Positions 1 through 9,734 are shown, counted from the stretch's first letter. The stretch: 64,000 nucleotides of DNA from Synechococcus sp. Tobar12-5m-g (GCF_024345415.1 NZ_JAGQBB010000001.1:124001-188000); one strand, 5' to 3'. The notes: generated by a model not told the origin, from the letters alone. Numbers and translations are program-made.

Positions 1-1100
1 CGCAGCGGCCGCTGGGCCGGGGGCAGCCGGCGGGCGGCTTCCATCAGCAGCTGGAGCGGCGGCTCGGCGATGCCGTCGGCTCGGTAGAGGGCCACCAGCC
101 GCTGACCCCACTCCGCATCGGCCACAGGCAGCAGCAGCAGCTCGCTCAAATGGAGCCCAGCGCGGCTAAGCCATGGCCTGAGCTGTTGCACCACCTGGTC
201 AGGGAACACCGTTTCGCCACCGCTTTGGATCGCGCCATCCAGCCGGCCCAGCACCTGCAGCCCAGCCGGATTAAGGCGGCCGGCGTCGCCGCTGCGCCAC
301 CAGCCGTCCGGGCCTCCCAGCGGTTGCAGCCCGGAACCGTCGTCGCTCAGCCAGCCCGGGCTGAGGCGGGTTGAGCGCACCTCAATGGCGCCGGTGGCAT
401 CAAGGCGAAGCTCCACATCGGCCAGGACATGGCCGCAACCCTGCCGGCCGGCGAGGAACGCCGGCGGGGGCAGGGCCGCCACCATCGCCGCGGTTTCCGT
501 GGCTCCGTAGCAGGGGGAGAGTCGGATTCCCTCCACCCTGGCGGCTGCCGCCAGGGCTGGGGCCAGGCCAGAGCCTCCCACCCAGATCACCGCGAAGCCC
601 CGCAGCCACGCCACGCCGGCTGGATCGGCCATCAGGCGTTGGAGCTGGGTGGGCACCAGCGAGAGCAGGGCCCGCCGATCCGGCGGCAGGATCACCCGGG
701 CCGCCAGGGCACCGGGTTGACGCATCAGCTCCGCCGAGAGCCCGTGCAGCGGCACGCCCCAGAGGCGGCTGCGCACCAGGGGCAGCAGCCCGCTGACATG
801 GTGCAGCGGCAAGGGGTTCACCAGCACCGTCCCGGCAGGATCGATCCCGACGGCGCGCAGCCAGGCCCCGGTCGCTTCGGCCGACTGGCGCAGGTGCTCC
901 AGGGGCTGGAGGCACCAGCGCCGCCCGCCGCCGCTGCCGCCGCTGCCGATCAGCACGGCGGGGCCCCAATGGCGCAAGGGTTCCATGTCCACGGGCAGGG
1001 CTTTCGCCAGGGCGTCGCGTTCCTCGGGCCTTGCCAGGGCCACCACGGCCCCCTCGCCCCAGAGCCGCTCCAGTTCGACGGCCTGCTCCGCGGCTGTCAT
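1..1100 (-). CDS. menE: o-succinylbenzoate-CoA ligase, 3' end missing
   Basis: This is an acyl-adenylate-forming enzyme that activates o-succinylbenzoate to its CoA ester in the phylloquinone/menaquinone pathway. Translating the minus strand from ATG at 1100 gives MTAAEQAVELERLWGEG. Family motifs follow: PLPLHHVSGLL, SLVPTQLQRL, YGATETAAMVA (the ATP-binding TET motif) and WWRSGDAGRLNPAGLQVLGRLDG. The reading frame is still open at base 1, so the C-terminal end lies outside the window. The start codon overlaps the menC stop as ATGA, so the two are probably translationally coupled. The frame was found by direct translation and agrees with the menC-menA context. Confidence 0.9.
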   Translation of the reverse strand, partial: MTAAEQAVELERLWGEGAVVALARPEERDALAKALPVDMEPLRHWGPAVLIGSGGSGGGRRWCLQPLEHLRQSAEATGAWLRAVGIDPAGTVLVNPLPLHHVSGLLPLVRSRLWGVPLHGLSAELMRQPGALAARVILPPDRRALLSLVPTQLQRLMADPAGVAWLRGFAVIWVGGSGLAPALAAAARVEGIRLSPCYGATETAAMVAALPPPAFLAGRQGCGHVLADVELRLDATGAIEVRSTRLSPGWLSDDGSGLQPLGGPDGWWRSGDAGRLNPAGLQVLGRLDGAIQSGGETVFPDQVVQQLRPWLSRAGLHLSELLLLPVADAEWGQRLVALYRADGIAEPPLQLLMEAARRLPPAQRPL

Positions 1101-2089
1101 GCCGCCTCCCACGCAATCTCGGGATTCAAGCTGCTCAACGGGGCTTCGGGCGTCCAGCCTGGGGCCAGGCCCGGGGCCGCGGGGGTGGGGCCTTGGGCCT
1201 GCAGCGCCGCCAGGTGGTGGAGCCAGCGGCGGCCGATGCCGGTTTCGAAGGCCGTGCTGAGCATCAGCCGTGGTGTGCCGGCCTGGAGCAGGGCCAGCAG
1301 CGGCCGTGGATCGCCCTCCAGGGCCGGCCGCCGCACCTGCCAGCCGGGCCAGCTCTGGCGCAGGGCGGGGGATTGGCGCAGGGACTCATCGAGCGCCACT
1401 GGCAGCCGTGCCGCCAGTGCCTCCAAGCCGGCCTGATCCTCGGGAGCAAGCGGCTGCTCCAGCCACCCCAGGCGCAACTCGTCCGCCAGCCGATCGCCCC
1501 AGGCGGTGGCGGTGGCCCGGCTCCAGCCACCGTTGGCATCGAGCCGGAGGCGGGCCTGGGTTGGGAGCAGAAGCAGCACCTCCTCCAGCACCCTGCGCTC
1601 GAGGGCGTCGTCGAGGGAGGCCACCTTCCACTTGGCGGTGAATGGGTTGACGCTGAACGGCCCTGCGCTGGCCAGGGCCGCCTCCATCGCCGTGATCGCG
1701 GTTGGTCCCGGTGGCAGCAACACCGCCGAGGACGGTGCTGGCAGCCAGCCGCCGGCACGGGCGCCCACCAGGCCATCGGCCTCCCCCAGAGCCATGCCGA
1801 GCGCGAAACCCAGCTCCGGCAGCAAGGCCGGCAGCATCGCCTCCAGCGCCTGACGAGGCAGGGTGCTGCCGAGGGCCTCGATCGCTGCAGCCAGTTCCCC
1901 CAGCCGCTCCTGCTCCAGGGCGGCCCGGACCGGTAACGGCGCCGCCTCCCCCCAGCCGAGGGCACCCTCCCATTCCAGCCGCAGCAGCCAGCCGCGCTTT
2001 TCAGCGATGGTGCCCTGGGCGGTGACGAGCAGCCGCGCCAGTGGCAGCCGGAAGGGCCGCCAGGCCAGCCTCACCAGCGGCTCAGCCAT
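1097..2089 (-). CDS. menC: o-succinylbenzoate synthase
   Basis: This is an enolase-superfamily enzyme that dehydrates SHCHC to o-succinylbenzoate, one step before MenE. The start MAEPLVRLAWRPF at 2089 gives 330 residues, close to the family length. A longer frame reaches back to 2287 but would run deep into menA. The central LRLDANGGWS segment carries the metal-binding Asp, with further ligands expected near WLEQPL and VALDES. The K of FTAKWK and the later region fit the barrel. The gene overlaps the end of menA by 19 nt and the start of menE by 4 nt, so menA-menC-menE is one operon. Confidence 0.92.
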   Translation of the reverse strand: MAEPLVRLAWRPFRLPLARLLVTAQGTIAEKRGWLLRLEWEGALGWGEAAPLPVRAALEQERLGELAAAIEALGSTLPRQALEAMLPALLPELGFALGMALGEADGLVGARAGGWLPAPSSAVLLPPGPTAITAMEAALASAGPFSVNPFTAKWKVASLDDALERRVLEEVLLLLPTQARLRLDANGGWSRATATAWGDRLADELRLGWLEQPLAPEDQAGLEALAARLPVALDESLRQSPALRQSWPGWQVRRPALEGDPRPLLALLQAGTPRLMLSTAFETGIGRRWLHHLAALQAQGPTPAAPGLAPGWTPEAPLSSLNPEIAWEAA

Positions 2090-3036
2090 GGCCCCACCGC
2101 CAGCCCGCAGGCCAGGCCCAATCCGTTGAGGGCCTGGAACTTCAGGGCCAGGAACTTGCTGCCGGTGATCCGCTCGGGATCGTGGTGATGGTCGCGGAGC
2201 AACTGGATCAAGGCGCGGGCCGGCGGCAGGCCAACCGCCCCCAGCAGGGCGGTGAGCGGCCAGCGGCCCAGCAGCACCGGCGCCCACTGGAAGGCAACGG
2301 TGAGCGCCACGAACCAGGGCACCAAGGCCGCCGCCCCTGCCGTGCCCAGCCGCACCACCGGCGAGCGCTTGCCATGGGCTTCGTCTTCTTCCACCTGGTG
2401 GAAATGGGAGCAGAACAACACCAGGCTGGTGGCGACCGCCGGGCCGCTGCCCAGCAGCAGCGCCGCCCGCCAGGGGATCCCCCCGGCCTGCCCGGCGCCA
2501 GCCGGCGCCAGCGCCAGCAGGGCGGCGGCGGTGGCCAGGGGGCCGAAGGCCAGCCAGCAGAGCGGTTCCCCCAGGCCTCGGTAGCCCAGCCGCAGCGGCG
2601 GACCCTGGTAGGCGTAGCCGATGCCGCAGCAGGCCAGTACCAGGGCCAGCACCGCCGGGCTGCTACGGGCCGCCACCAAGCTGATCAGGGCCAAGCCCGC
2701 CAGCAGACAGCCGTTGGCCAGAAGCGCCACCCGGTCGCGGCGGCCGGTGAGGTTCACCACCGAGTGGGGCTTGCCGTCGCGGTCGACACCAGTATCGGCA
2801 TCAAAGACATCGTTGGCGAGGTTTTCCCAGGCCAGCAACAACACGGCCGCCACCAGGAAACCAACCAGCTGGTCCCAGCGCGGTGGCTGCCCCTGCCCGA
2901 TCCACCAGCCGGCCGCCAGCAGCACCGGCATCACCGCCACTGAGTACATCGGCCACTTAATCGCCGCCCTCCAAAGCTGCCGCTGGGCCGGAGCCAGGGT
3001 GGCGTAACGGCTTGCGACGACCTGGGGGTCGGACAT
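2071..3036 (-). CDS. menA: 1,4-dihydroxy-2-naphthoate prenyl/phytyltransferase
   Basis: This is an integral-membrane UbiA-family prenyltransferase that attaches the phytyl or polyprenyl tail to dihydroxynaphthoate. In cyanobacteria the product is usually phylloquinone, the A1 cofactor of photosystem I. The first Asp-rich site reads ENLANDVFDADTGVDRDGK and the second lies around HQVEEDEAHGKRSPVVRLG. About eight or nine hydrophobic helices are visible. The start MSDPQVVASRYATL at 3036 was chosen; an in-frame ATG at 3057 (MSPPALPMSD) is the alternative. It is divergent from menF, with a 73 bp gap likely to hold both promoters. Confidence 0.93.
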   Translation of the reverse strand: MSDPQVVASRYATLAPAQRQLWRAAIKWPMYSVAVMPVLLAAGWWIGQGQPPRWDQLVGFLVAAVLLLAWENLANDVFDADTGVDRDGKPHSVVNLTGRRDRVALLANGCLLAGLALISLVAARSSPAVLALVLACCGIGYAYQGPPLRLGYRGLGEPLCWLAFGPLATAAALLALAPAGAGQAGGIPWRAALLLGSGPAVATSLVLFCSHFHQVEEDEAHGKRSPVVRLGTAGAAALVPWFVALTVAFQWAPVLLGRWPLTALLGAVGLPPARALIQLLRDHHHDPERITGSKFLALKFQALNGLGLACGLAVGPWLSRW

Positions 3037-3109
3037 GGGCAGAGCGGGCGGTGACATGGGGAGGCCCCATACATTTGAGCAGCCTTCGCTTCCGGCCCAA
3101 GCCTCCGGC

Positions 3110-4522
3110 ATGGTTTCCCCCTCCTTCAGCGAGCTTCTGACCGCCGCCGCCCAGGCCGAGCGGCAGCTGGAGGAGGAGGGCGTGCTCAGCCTGGCCTTGC
3201 CCCTGGGTGATCCCGCTGCGCAGCAACAGCTCGACCCCCTGACCCTGCTGCCCCGGCTCGGTGCTGGTCAGCGCTTCCGCTTTCTCTGGGATGGGGCGCC
3301 GGGTCTGTGCCTGGCAGCCACTGGCGCCACCAACAGCCTGGAGCTGAGCGGGCCGCGCCGCTTCGAGCTGGCCCAGCGCTTCAGCGCCGTGAGCCTCAGC
3401 CGCCTGGTGTCGGAGCCCCAGGGCTGCCCGCCCCTGGGGAGGCCCCGCATCCTGCTGGCCTTCTCCTTTTTCGACAGCCCCCTGCAGGAGGGCACGGGCG
3501 TGCCGGGGGTGCAGGCGGTGCTGCCCCGCTGGCAGCTGAGTCGCCAGGGGCGCCACTGCTGGCTGCGGCTGCAGCGCACCCTCGGGGGGGCGTTCACGGC
3601 CCGGGCGGTGGCGGAGGAGTTGTGGGAGCAGGCCCGGGCCCTCGAGCAACCCGACGCCAGCTCCGGGATCGAGCCGGCCCGGCAGCGAGGTCCGAGCATC
3701 GCCAGCCGCTCCCGCTGGGAACCTGGCTACCGCCAGGCCGTGCAACGGGCGCTGGAGCTGATCGAAGGCGGTTCCCTGCGCAAGCTGGTGCTGGCCGTCA
3801 GGCAGCAGCTGCAGCTGGACCGGGCCCTCGACCCGCTCGACCTGCTCGGCCATCTGCGGGTGCACCAGCCGGGCAGCTGCCGGTTCCTTTGGCAGCAACG
3901 GGCCGGCGAGGCCCTGATCGGCGCCTCGCCGGAGCGGTTGCTGGCGGTGCGCCAGGGCCAGCTGCGCAGCGATGCCCTGGCCGGCACTGCCCCGCTCGGG
4001 GAGCCGGCCGAGGGGCTCACCGCCTCAGTCAAGGACCGCCATGAACACGCGCTGGTGGTCGAAACAATCGCCCGGGTGCTGGCCGAGGCCGGGTTGGCGC
4101 CGCGCCGTCCCCGCCATCCGCGCCTGGCTCGGCACGGCCAGCTGGTGCACCTGCACACCCCGATCACGGCGGCCCTGGGGGGGCAGCACCCTCTCGCCCT
4201 GGCGGCGGCGCTCCATCCCACCCCCGCAGTGGCGGGGTTGCCACGCCGCGAGGCGATGGCCTGGCTGCGCAGCCTGGAGGTGTTCGAGCGGGGCCATTAC
4301 GCCGCCCCGATCGGCTGGATCGACAGCGCCGGTGACGCCGAGTTGCGGGTGGCGATCCGCAGCGGCCGCCTCAAGGGCGACCAGCTGGAGCTCACCGCCG
4401 GCGCCGGCCTGGTGCGGGGCTCCCATCCGGAGCGGGAGTTGCAGGAGGTGGCCCTGAAGCTGGGGGTGCTGCAACAGCAGCTCAACCTGCCGCTCAGCCC
4501 CTCAGCAAACGCTCCATGGTGA
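3110..4522 (+). CDS. menF: isochorismate synthase
   Basis: This is a chorismate-binding enzyme that converts chorismate to isochorismate, the entry step of the quinone pathway. The protein has 470 residues from ATG at 3110 ([10 protein letters not shown]). The C-terminal half holds the family signatures: [42 protein letters not shown] and a final [17 protein letters not shown]. The N-terminal half is the variable domain typical of MenF and EntC. It is divergent from menA. Its 3' end overlaps the convergent gshB by 29 nt. Confidence 0.93.
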   Translation: MVSPSFSELLTAAAQAERQLEEEGVLSLALPLGDPAAQQQLDPLTLLPRLGAGQRFRFLWDGAPGLCLAATGATNSLELSGPRRFELAQRFSAVSLSRLVSEPQGCPPLGRPRILLAFSFFDSPLQEGTGVPGVQAVLPRWQLSRQGRHCWLRLQRTLGGAFTARAVAEELWEQARALEQPDASSGIEPARQRGPSIASRSRWEPGYRQAVQRALELIEGGSLRKLVLAVRQQLQLDRALDPLDLLGHLRVHQPGSCRFLWQQRAGEALIGASPERLLAVRQGQLRSDALAGTAPLGEPAEGLTASVKDRHEHALVVETIARVLAEAGLAPRRPRHPRLARHGQLVHLHTPITAALGGQHPLALAAALHPTPAVAGLPRREAMAWLRSLEVFERGHYAAPIGWIDSAGDAELRVAIRSGRLKGDQLELTAGAGLVRGSHPERELQEVALKLGVLQQQLNLPLSPSANAPW

Positions 4523-5507
4523 GGTCGGCCAGGGGAATGCCCCCCAGCCGCTCGATCTCCCGAACGCCGGTGGGGCTGGTCACGTTGATCTCGCTGAGGC
4601 GGCCATCGATCACATCGATGCCCACGAAGAACAGGCCGGCCTCCTGAAGGGCGGGGGCCAGCTCGGCGCAGATCACCCGCTCGACGGCCGTTAGCTCGCT
4701 GGCTTCCGGCGCGCCGCCCACGGCCAGGTTGCTTCGGAATTCTCCAGGAGCTGGCTTTCGGTTCACCGCGCCGAGCGGTTCGCCATCCACCAGCAGGATG
4801 CGCTTGTCGCCTGCGGTGACGGCCGGCAGGAACGCCTGCACCATCACCGGCAGCTGCTGCTGGTTGGTGACCAGTTCCAGCAGGGCCCGCAACCCCGGCG
4901 CGGCGGCATCGGTGCGCACCACCCCCTGGCCGGCGCGACCGCCCAGGGGCTTGAGCACCACGGCGCCGTGCAGGGCCGTGAAGGTGGCCAGTTGCTCCAC
5001 GTTGCTGGCCACCAGGGTGGGCGCCATCAGGTGGCTGAAGCGGAGGGAACCCAGCTTTTCGTTCCAGGCCAGCAGCGAGGCCGGCTTGTTGAGCACCCGC
5101 ACCCCCTGGCGCTCGGCCAGCTCCAGCAGCAAGGTGGCATAGAGAAAGGCCTCATCCACGGGCGGGTCCTTGCGCATCCACACCCGCGGGAAGTGCTTCA
5201 GGGGCAGCAGATGCGACTCACCCAGCTCCAGCCACGGCTCGGGCACCCGCCAACCGGACGGTGTGGGCTGGATGTCGGCGAGGGTGACAGGCTGGGCGCG
5301 CACCAAGGCGACAGGCCCTCTCTCCGGGGCAGACGACGACTGGCCCGCGACGGAGAGATCGGCCGGGGTGGCCACCCACACCTGTTGACCGGCCCGCTGG
5401 GCGGCCTGCATCAGGGCCACGCTGGAATCCTTGGCCGGCCGCAGCCGCTGGATCGGATCCACGATGAAGAGCTGGGACTCGAGGGCCTCGGCGGAGCCAA
5501 CCGCCAC
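4494..5507 (-). CDS. gshB: glutathione synthetase
   Basis: This is an ATP-grasp ligase that joins gamma-glutamylcysteine and glycine to make glutathione. The N-terminal [20 protein letters not shown] segment is the family start. [30 protein letters not shown] and the terminal [17 protein letters not shown] are the substrate-domain and ATP-grasp signatures. At 337 residues it has about 15-20 more at the N-terminus than the usual family length, so the true start may be slightly downstream of 5507. It follows grxC on the same strand with a 2 nt gap, which joins glutathione synthesis to glutaredoxin. Confidence 0.93.
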   Translation of the reverse strand: MAVGSAEALESQLFIVDPIQRLRPAKDSSVALMQAAQRAGQQVWVATPADLSVAGQSSSAPERGPVALVRAQPVTLADIQPTPSGWRVPEPWLELGESHLLPLKHFPRVWMRKDPPVDEAFLYATLLLELAERQGVRVLNKPASLLAWNEKLGSLRFSHLMAPTLVASNVEQLATFTALHGAVVLKPLGGRAGQGVVRTDAAAPGLRALLELVTNQQQLPVMVQAFLPAVTAGDKRILLVDGEPLGAVNRKPAPGEFRSNLAVGGAPEASELTAVERVICAELAPALQEAGLFFVGIDVIDGRLSEINVTSPTGVREIERLGGIPLADLTMERLLRG

Positions 5508-5509
5508 CG

Positions 5510-5785
5510 TCAGGCTCCCTGCAGCAGGGCGTCGAGCCGGCCGGCGCGCTCCAGGCCGTGGAGCTCATCGCAACCGCCGATGGCCAGATTATCGACAAAA
5601 ATCTGGGGAACGCTGGTGCGGCCCCCCGCCCGCTCGCTCATCGCGGCACGCGCCGCATTGTCGCCATCGATGGCGTACTCCTCGTAGCTCACCCCCTTGC
5701 GGTCGAGCAGGGCCTTGGCGCGGATGCAGAAGGGGCAGAAACGCCAGGTATAGATCTCGACCTTCGCCGCGGTGTTGGCTGCCAT
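5510..5785 (-). CDS. grxC: glutaredoxin 3-type
   Basis: This is a small dithiol glutaredoxin that reduces protein disulfides with glutathione. It has 91 residues from ATG at 5785 ([16 protein letters not shown]). The active site is CPFC, a variant of the common CPYC. The cis-proline TSVPQIF and the GGCDEL glutathione-binding turn are intact. Longer in-frame starts exist at 5812 and 5872 but would add non-conserved residues. It is immediately upstream of gshB, so supply and use of glutathione are likely co-transcribed. Confidence 0.9.
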   Translation of the reverse strand: MAANTAAKVEIYTWRFCPFCIRAKALLDRKGVSYEEYAIDGDNAARAAMSERAGGRTSVPQIFVDNLAIGGCDELHGLERAGRLDALLQGA

Positions 5786-5874
5786 CCCGCCGGTGCCTTG
5801 CAATCCATTCATCCTAGAAGCGGCCCGGCAACGGGCCCACTGGTAGCGTCGATCCCACTGATTCCGCCCCACCG

Positions 5875-7000
5875 GTGCTCGATCTCACCGACTTCAAACG
5901 CGACCTCTCCGAGCTCACCGACCGCCTGGGCCATGCCCAGGACTGTCTTTGACGTACCGGCCCTGAACGCCCGCCAGCAGGACCTGGAACAGCTGGCCTC
6001 CCAGAGCGGCTTCTGGGACAACCAGCAATGCGCGCAGAAACAGATGCGCCAGCTTGATGAGGTGAAGGCCCAGCTGGAACAACTGGGGGGCTGGCGGCAG
6101 GCGATTGAGGATGGCCAGGCCACCCTGGAGCTCTACGGCCTCGACCCCGACGAAGACCTGCTGGCCGAAGCCAACGACGGCCTGCAGAAGCTCAAGGCCG
6201 CCCTCGACCGCTGGGAGCTGGAACGGCTTCTGAGCGGCATCTACGACAAGGAGGGTGCCGTGATCTCGATCAACGCCGGCGCCGGCGGCACCGACGCCCA
6301 GGACTGGGCTCTGATGCTGATGCGAATGTATACCCGCTGGGCCGAGGACCACGGCATGAAGGTGTCCGTGGATGAACTCTCGGAAGGGGAGGAGGCGGGC
6401 ATCAAGAGCTGCACGATCGAGATCGACGGCCGCTACGCCTACGGCTACCTGCGCAACGAGAAGGGCACCCACCGGCTGGTGCGCATCTCGCCGTTCAACG
6501 CCAACGACAAGCGCCAGACCAGCTTCGCCGGCGTCGAGGTGATGCCCAAGCTCGACGAAGACGTCAAGCTCGACATCCCCGACAAGGACCTGGAGATCAC
6601 CACGTCCCGCTCCGGCGGCGCCGGCGGCCAGAACGTCAACAAGGTGGAAACGGCAGTGCGCATCCTGCACGTGCCCACCGGCCTGGCGGTTCGCTGCACC
6701 CAGGAGCGCTCCCAGCTCCAGAACAAGGAGAAGGCGATGGCGCTGCTGATGGCCAAGCTGATGGTGATCGCCCAGGAGCAGCGGGCCTCCGAGATCGCTG
6801 ACATCCGCGGCGACATGGTGGAGGCCGCCTGGGGCAACCAGATCCGCAATTACGTGTTCCACCCTTACCAGATGGTGAAGGATCTGCGCACGGCCGTGGA
6901 AACCACCGACGTGCAGGGGGTGATGGACGGCGACCTCGACCCGTTCATCCAGGCCCTGCTGCGCCAGGGTGTGGAGATCGCCGCCGATGGGGCCGCCTGA
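5875..7000 (+). CDS. prfB: peptide chain release factor 2, expressed by programmed +1 frameshift
   Basis: RF2 recognises UGA and UAA and triggers peptide release. The frame opens at GTG 5875 ([24 protein letters not shown]) and meets an in-frame TGA at 5950-5952. Reading resumes in the +1 frame as [12 protein letters not shown] and continues to 7000. The two parts total about 374 residues, the normal RF2 length. The main frame carries the RF2-type SPF tripeptide (VRISPFNAN) and the catalytic GGQ ([20 protein letters not shown]). A continuous frame that enters from 5558 is spurious before 5951. Expression is therefore likely to be autoregulated by RF2 level. Confidence 0.93.
5934..5953 (+). 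promoter_or_regulatory. RF2 autoregulatory +1 frameshift site
   Basis: The slippery sequence CTTTGAC occupies 5947-5953 and is preceded by an AGGA Shine-Dalgarno-like element about 4 nt upstream. This copies the classical prfB layout: SD-like stimulator, CUU in the P site and UGA-C in the A site. Slow termination at UGA when RF2 is scarce lets the ribosome slip one base and finish the protein. The sequence match is direct. Its function is inferred from the well-known prfB mechanism. Confidence 0.9.
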
Positions 7001-7017
7001 GCCCTGACCACTCCCTG

Positions 7018-7227
7018 ATGACTGACAGCAGCAGCCCCATTGATCAAGGCAGCGCCACGGCCACTGAGCCTGCGGCCAGCCCGCCGCCCAGCTTCACGAA
7101 GCTGGCGATGCGCAACATGGTGCGCAAGGGCCGCCAGAGCCTGGTTCACTTTGGCCTCACCGCCGTGGGTTTCAGCGTGGTGCTCTTTGTGCTGGCCTGG
7201 TTCGGCCGACCGAGCCTGCCCCAATGA
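7018..7227 (+). CDS. small single-pass membrane protein (DUF3285-like)
   Basis: This is a 69-residue protein with a polar Ser/Pro/Ala-rich N-terminus, a basic stretch (AMRNMVRKGRQSLVHF) and one C-terminal transmembrane helix (GLTAVGFSVVLFVLAWF). Size, layout and position between prfB and ybeY match a small conserved cyanobacterial family that I associate with DUF3285; no function is known. Its TGA stop overlaps the ybeY ATG as ATGA, so it is probably translated together with ybeY. Confidence 0.75.
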   Translation: MTDSSSPIDQGSATATEPAASPPPSFTKLAMRNMVRKGRQSLVHFGLTAVGFSVVLFVLAWFGRPSLPQ

Positions 7228-7790
7228 GCGCGCCGGTTCTCGATCTGTCCTTCACGGTGGAAGGGAGCCTGCACCCCTCCCTGCTGGGCGAAGCGGCGGC
7301 CTATGGCGATCCCCTCGCCGGGGTGGCTCTCTGGGAGGCGATTCTCAGCCGTTGGTTGATGGAGGTGGCCTCCGAGATGCCGGCCTCCCTGCGGGCGCCG
7401 TCCTACAGCCTGGGTCTCAATCTCTGCGGCGATGCCGAGATCGCCGTGTTGAATGCCGATTGGCGGCAGATTGAGGGGCCCACCGACGTGTTGGCCTTCG
7501 CCGCTGGTGACGACGGCATCGATGGGGCTCCGCCGATGCCGAGGCCCCATCCGAACGCCGACGGGCCGGGGGATGGTGATGAGGGAGAACCCCTGGAGCT
7601 GGGCGACATCGTGATCTCGTTGGAGACGGCCGCGCGTCAGGCCGCGGCGGCGGGCCTGGGCCTGGAGCGGGAGCTCACCTGGCTGGCCAGCCATGGCCTG
7701 CTTCACCTGCTGGGCTGGGATCACCCGACGGAGGCCCGCCTGGAGGCGATGCTGGCCCGCCAGGAGCAGCTGCTGACCTGTGCGCACTGA
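7224..7790 (+). CDS. ybeY: endoribonuclease YbeY
   Basis: This is a zinc-dependent endoribonuclease involved in 16S rRNA 3'-end maturation and ribosome quality control. The zinc-binding signature HxxxHxxxxxH is present as SHGLLHLLGWDH (His157, His161, His167). The preceding NADWRQIEGPTDVLAF is the family's conserved strand. Its 188 residues include an acidic, Gly/Pro-rich insertion around residues 95-125. The gene overlaps the small membrane protein upstream by 4 nt, and dgkA follows after 65 nt. Confidence 0.93.
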   Translation: MSAPVLDLSFTVEGSLHPSLLGEAAAYGDPLAGVALWEAILSRWLMEVASEMPASLRAPSYSLGLNLCGDAEIAVLNADWRQIEGPTDVLAFAAGDDGIDGAPPMPRPHPNADGPGDGDEGEPLELGDIVISLETAARQAAAAGLGLERELTWLASHGLLHLLGWDHPTEARLEAMLARQEQLLTCAH

Positions 7791-7855
7791 CGGACAATCA
7801 GGGCAGGACCGGAAACCGGCGGTAATCTCGGACGCAGGCTCGAAAGCAAGTCCGA

Positions 7856-8305
7856 ATGACATCGCTTTCCCCGTCCAATCCCGTCCCCTTGGCCAACGAC
7901 ATCCGCCCCCGGGGGCGTCGCGGCGGTTCCTGGCGCGTGGCCGGCGACCTTCCCCTCAGCCTTCGCTATGCGGCCCAGGGCCTGGCTCACGGCTTTCTCA
8001 CCCAACGCAATTTCCGCATCCATGCTGTCGTGGGTGTGCTCGTGTTCAGCCTGGGGATATGGCTGCGTCTGAGCCCCGACCGCCTGGCGGTGCTGGTTCT
8101 CACCGTTGCCGCCGTGCTGGTGTTGGAGCTGATCAACACGGCGATCGAGTCGGTGGTGGATCTGGCCATCGGCCGCCGCTTCCACCCCTTGGCACGCATC
8201 GCCAAGGACTGCGCGGCGGCGGCGGTGCTGGTGGCCGCCCTCGCCTCGTTGGCGATTGCCCTTCTCCTGCTTCTGCCGCCGCTGCTGGTGGCGCTGGGCC
8301 TTTGA
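7856..8305 (+). CDS. dgkA: diacylglycerol/undecaprenol kinase family protein
   Basis: This is a small integral-membrane lipid kinase that phosphorylates diacylglycerol or undecaprenol. It has 149 residues with about 35 extra polar residues at the N-terminus before the core. The signature ELINTAIESVVDLAIGRR lies between transmembrane helices, and three to four helices are visible. The ybeY-dgkA-trpG order is common in cyanobacteria. Which lipid it uses cannot be decided from the sequence; Gram-positive relatives use undecaprenol. Confidence 0.88.
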   Translation: MTSLSPSNPVPLANDIRPRGRRGGSWRVAGDLPLSLRYAAQGLAHGFLTQRNFRIHAVVGVLVFSLGIWLRLSPDRLAVLVLTVAAVLVLELINTAIESVVDLAIGRRFHPLARIAKDCAAAAVLVAALASLAIALLLLLPPLLVALGL

Positions 8306-8328
8306 TGGGCAGGCCCACGCCCTGATCG

Positions 8329-8925
8329 ATGCTGCTTGTTCTCGACAACTACGACAGCTTCACCTTCAACCTGGTGCAATACCTGGGTGAACTGGCGGCT
8401 GAGCATCCGCTGGCGGCTGAGCTGCGGGTGATCCGCAACGACGAGCTCAGCCTCGATCAGATCCGCGACCTTGCTCCCGCCGCCATCCTGATTTCGCCGG
8501 GGCCCGGCGATCCCGACCAGGCCGGGGTCTGCCTGGAGGTGCTGCGGGAGCTGGGCCCGGCGGTGCCGATCCTGGGCGTTTGCCTCGGCCATCAGTGCCT
8601 GGCCCAGGTGTTTGGCGGCCGGGTGGTGCGGGCGGCAGAGCTGATGCATGGCAAGACCTCGCCGGTGCTGCATGGCGGTGAAGGGGTCTTCGCCGGGCTG
8701 CCCAGTCCCCTCACCGCCACCCGCTACCACAGCCTGATCGCCGAGAGGGAGAGCCTGCCTGCCTGCCTGGAGATCACCGCCTGGCTTGCCGACGGCACGA
8801 TCATGGGCCTGCGTCACCGCCACCACCCCCTCCTGCAGGGGGTGCAGTTCCATCCCGAAAGCGTGCTCACCGAAGGCGGCCATCACCTGCTGGCCAATTT
8901 TCTCGACCAGGCGGAGCGCTGCTAG
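8329..8925 (+). CDS. trpG: anthranilate/aminodeoxychorismate synthase glutamine amidotransferase subunit
   Basis: This is a class I glutamine amidotransferase that delivers ammonia to chorismate for anthranilate or p-aminobenzoate synthesis. It starts [20 protein letters not shown]. The nucleophile elbow is [10 protein letters not shown] (Cys85), and the His/Glu pair lies in [15 protein letters not shown]. At 198 residues it is a stand-alone subunit. Only one such subunit may serve both TrpE and PabB, so trpG and pabA are both defensible names. It follows dgkA by 23 nt. Confidence 0.92.
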   Translation: MLLVLDNYDSFTFNLVQYLGELAAEHPLAAELRVIRNDELSLDQIRDLAPAAILISPGPGDPDQAGVCLEVLRELGPAVPILGVCLGHQCLAQVFGGRVVRAAELMHGKTSPVLHGGEGVFAGLPSPLTATRYHSLIAERESLPACLEITAWLADGTIMGLRHRHHPLLQGVQFHPESVLTEGGHHLLANFLDQAERC

Positions 8926-8966
8926 GTTCGCGCCAATCCAGGCGCCGGCAGGGCGCAACCGCGCCC

Positions 8967-9734
8967 ATGGCCCACGACGCCAAGCCTTCGGCACCCTCCA
9001 GACCCCTTGCGAAGGTCGCCGCGGTGGGCACCATCGCCGCCTTGATCACCGGCCTGGGGCTGGCCAGTCCGGGCGCCGGCCAGGCCAGCGGTGGCGTCAC
9101 GATCACCAGCTACGGCCACGGGGCGCTGCTGATCCAGGGCGGTGGGGCCACGGTGCTGCTGAATCCGTTCAAGGCGGTGGCCTGTGCCGCCGGGCTGGCA
9201 GAGCCTCGGGTGAAGGCCGATGTGGTGTTGGCCAGCAGTCGTCTGCCCGATGAGGGGGCGGCGGTGGCCAATGGCCGCCTGCTGGTCACACCGGGGTCCT
9301 ACCGGGTGGCCGGGTTGAGCCTGGAGGGCGTGTCCGTTCCCCACGACCGCTTTGGCGGCCGTCGCTTCGGCCAGGCCACGGCGTGGCGCTGGAAGCAAGG
9401 CGGCCTTGAGTTCGCCCACCTCGGCGGCACGGCAGCCAGCCTGCGGCCGGAAGATCGGGTGCTGTTCGGCCGGCCCGACGTGCTGGTGATCGGCGTGGGT
9501 GGCGGCGCCAAGGTGTACACCGGAGCCGAGGCTGCTGCGGTGGTGAAGGAGCTTCAGCCGCGCCGGGTGATCCCGGTGCAATACGTGAGCGGCAAGGCTC
9601 CGGCCCAGTGTGACCAGGGCAGCGTCCAACCGTTCCTCGATGCGATGGCAGGCACTCCGGTGCAGCGTCCCGGCCGCACGCTCAGCCTGGGCGCCCCGTT
9701 GAGTGATGCCACCTCGATCCAGGTGCTGCGGTGA
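8967..9734 (+). CDS. secreted metallo-beta-lactamase-fold protein lacking the metal motif
   Basis: This 255-residue protein has an N-terminal hydrophobic segment ending at a likely signal-peptidase site (GAGQAS) and a UlaG/RomA-type MBL fold. ITSYGHGALLIQGGGATVLLNPF matches the usual first strands. Where active members read SHxHxDH, this one reads ASSRLPDEGAA, so the zinc-binding histidines are missing. RRVIPVQYVSG matches the end of the fold. It is probably exported and may be non-catalytic. The stop overlaps the next gene's GTG start as GTGA, so the two are probably coupled. Confidence 0.75.
   Translation: MAHDAKPSAPSRPLAKVAAVGTIAALITGLGLASPGAGQASGGVTITSYGHGALLIQGGGATVLLNPFKAVACAAGLAEPRVKADVVLASSRLPDEGAAVANGRLLVTPGSYRVAGLSLEGVSVPHDRFGGRRFGQATAWRWKQGGLEFAHLGGTAASLRPEDRVLFGRPDVLVIGVGGGAKVYTGAEAAAVVKELQPRRVIPVQYVSGKAPAQCDQGSVQPFLDAMAGTPVQRPGRTLSLGAPLSDATSIQVLR

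Noticed and set aside
400-1116. 238-codon minus-strand frame at the left edge
   Set aside because: It is Arg/Gly/Pro-rich and in a different frame from the menE translation, which has clear adenylate-forming motifs.
5558-5950. N-terminal extension of prfB in one continuous frame
   Set aside because: It reads through grxC antisense. The real N-terminus lies in the other frame and joins through the +1 frameshift.
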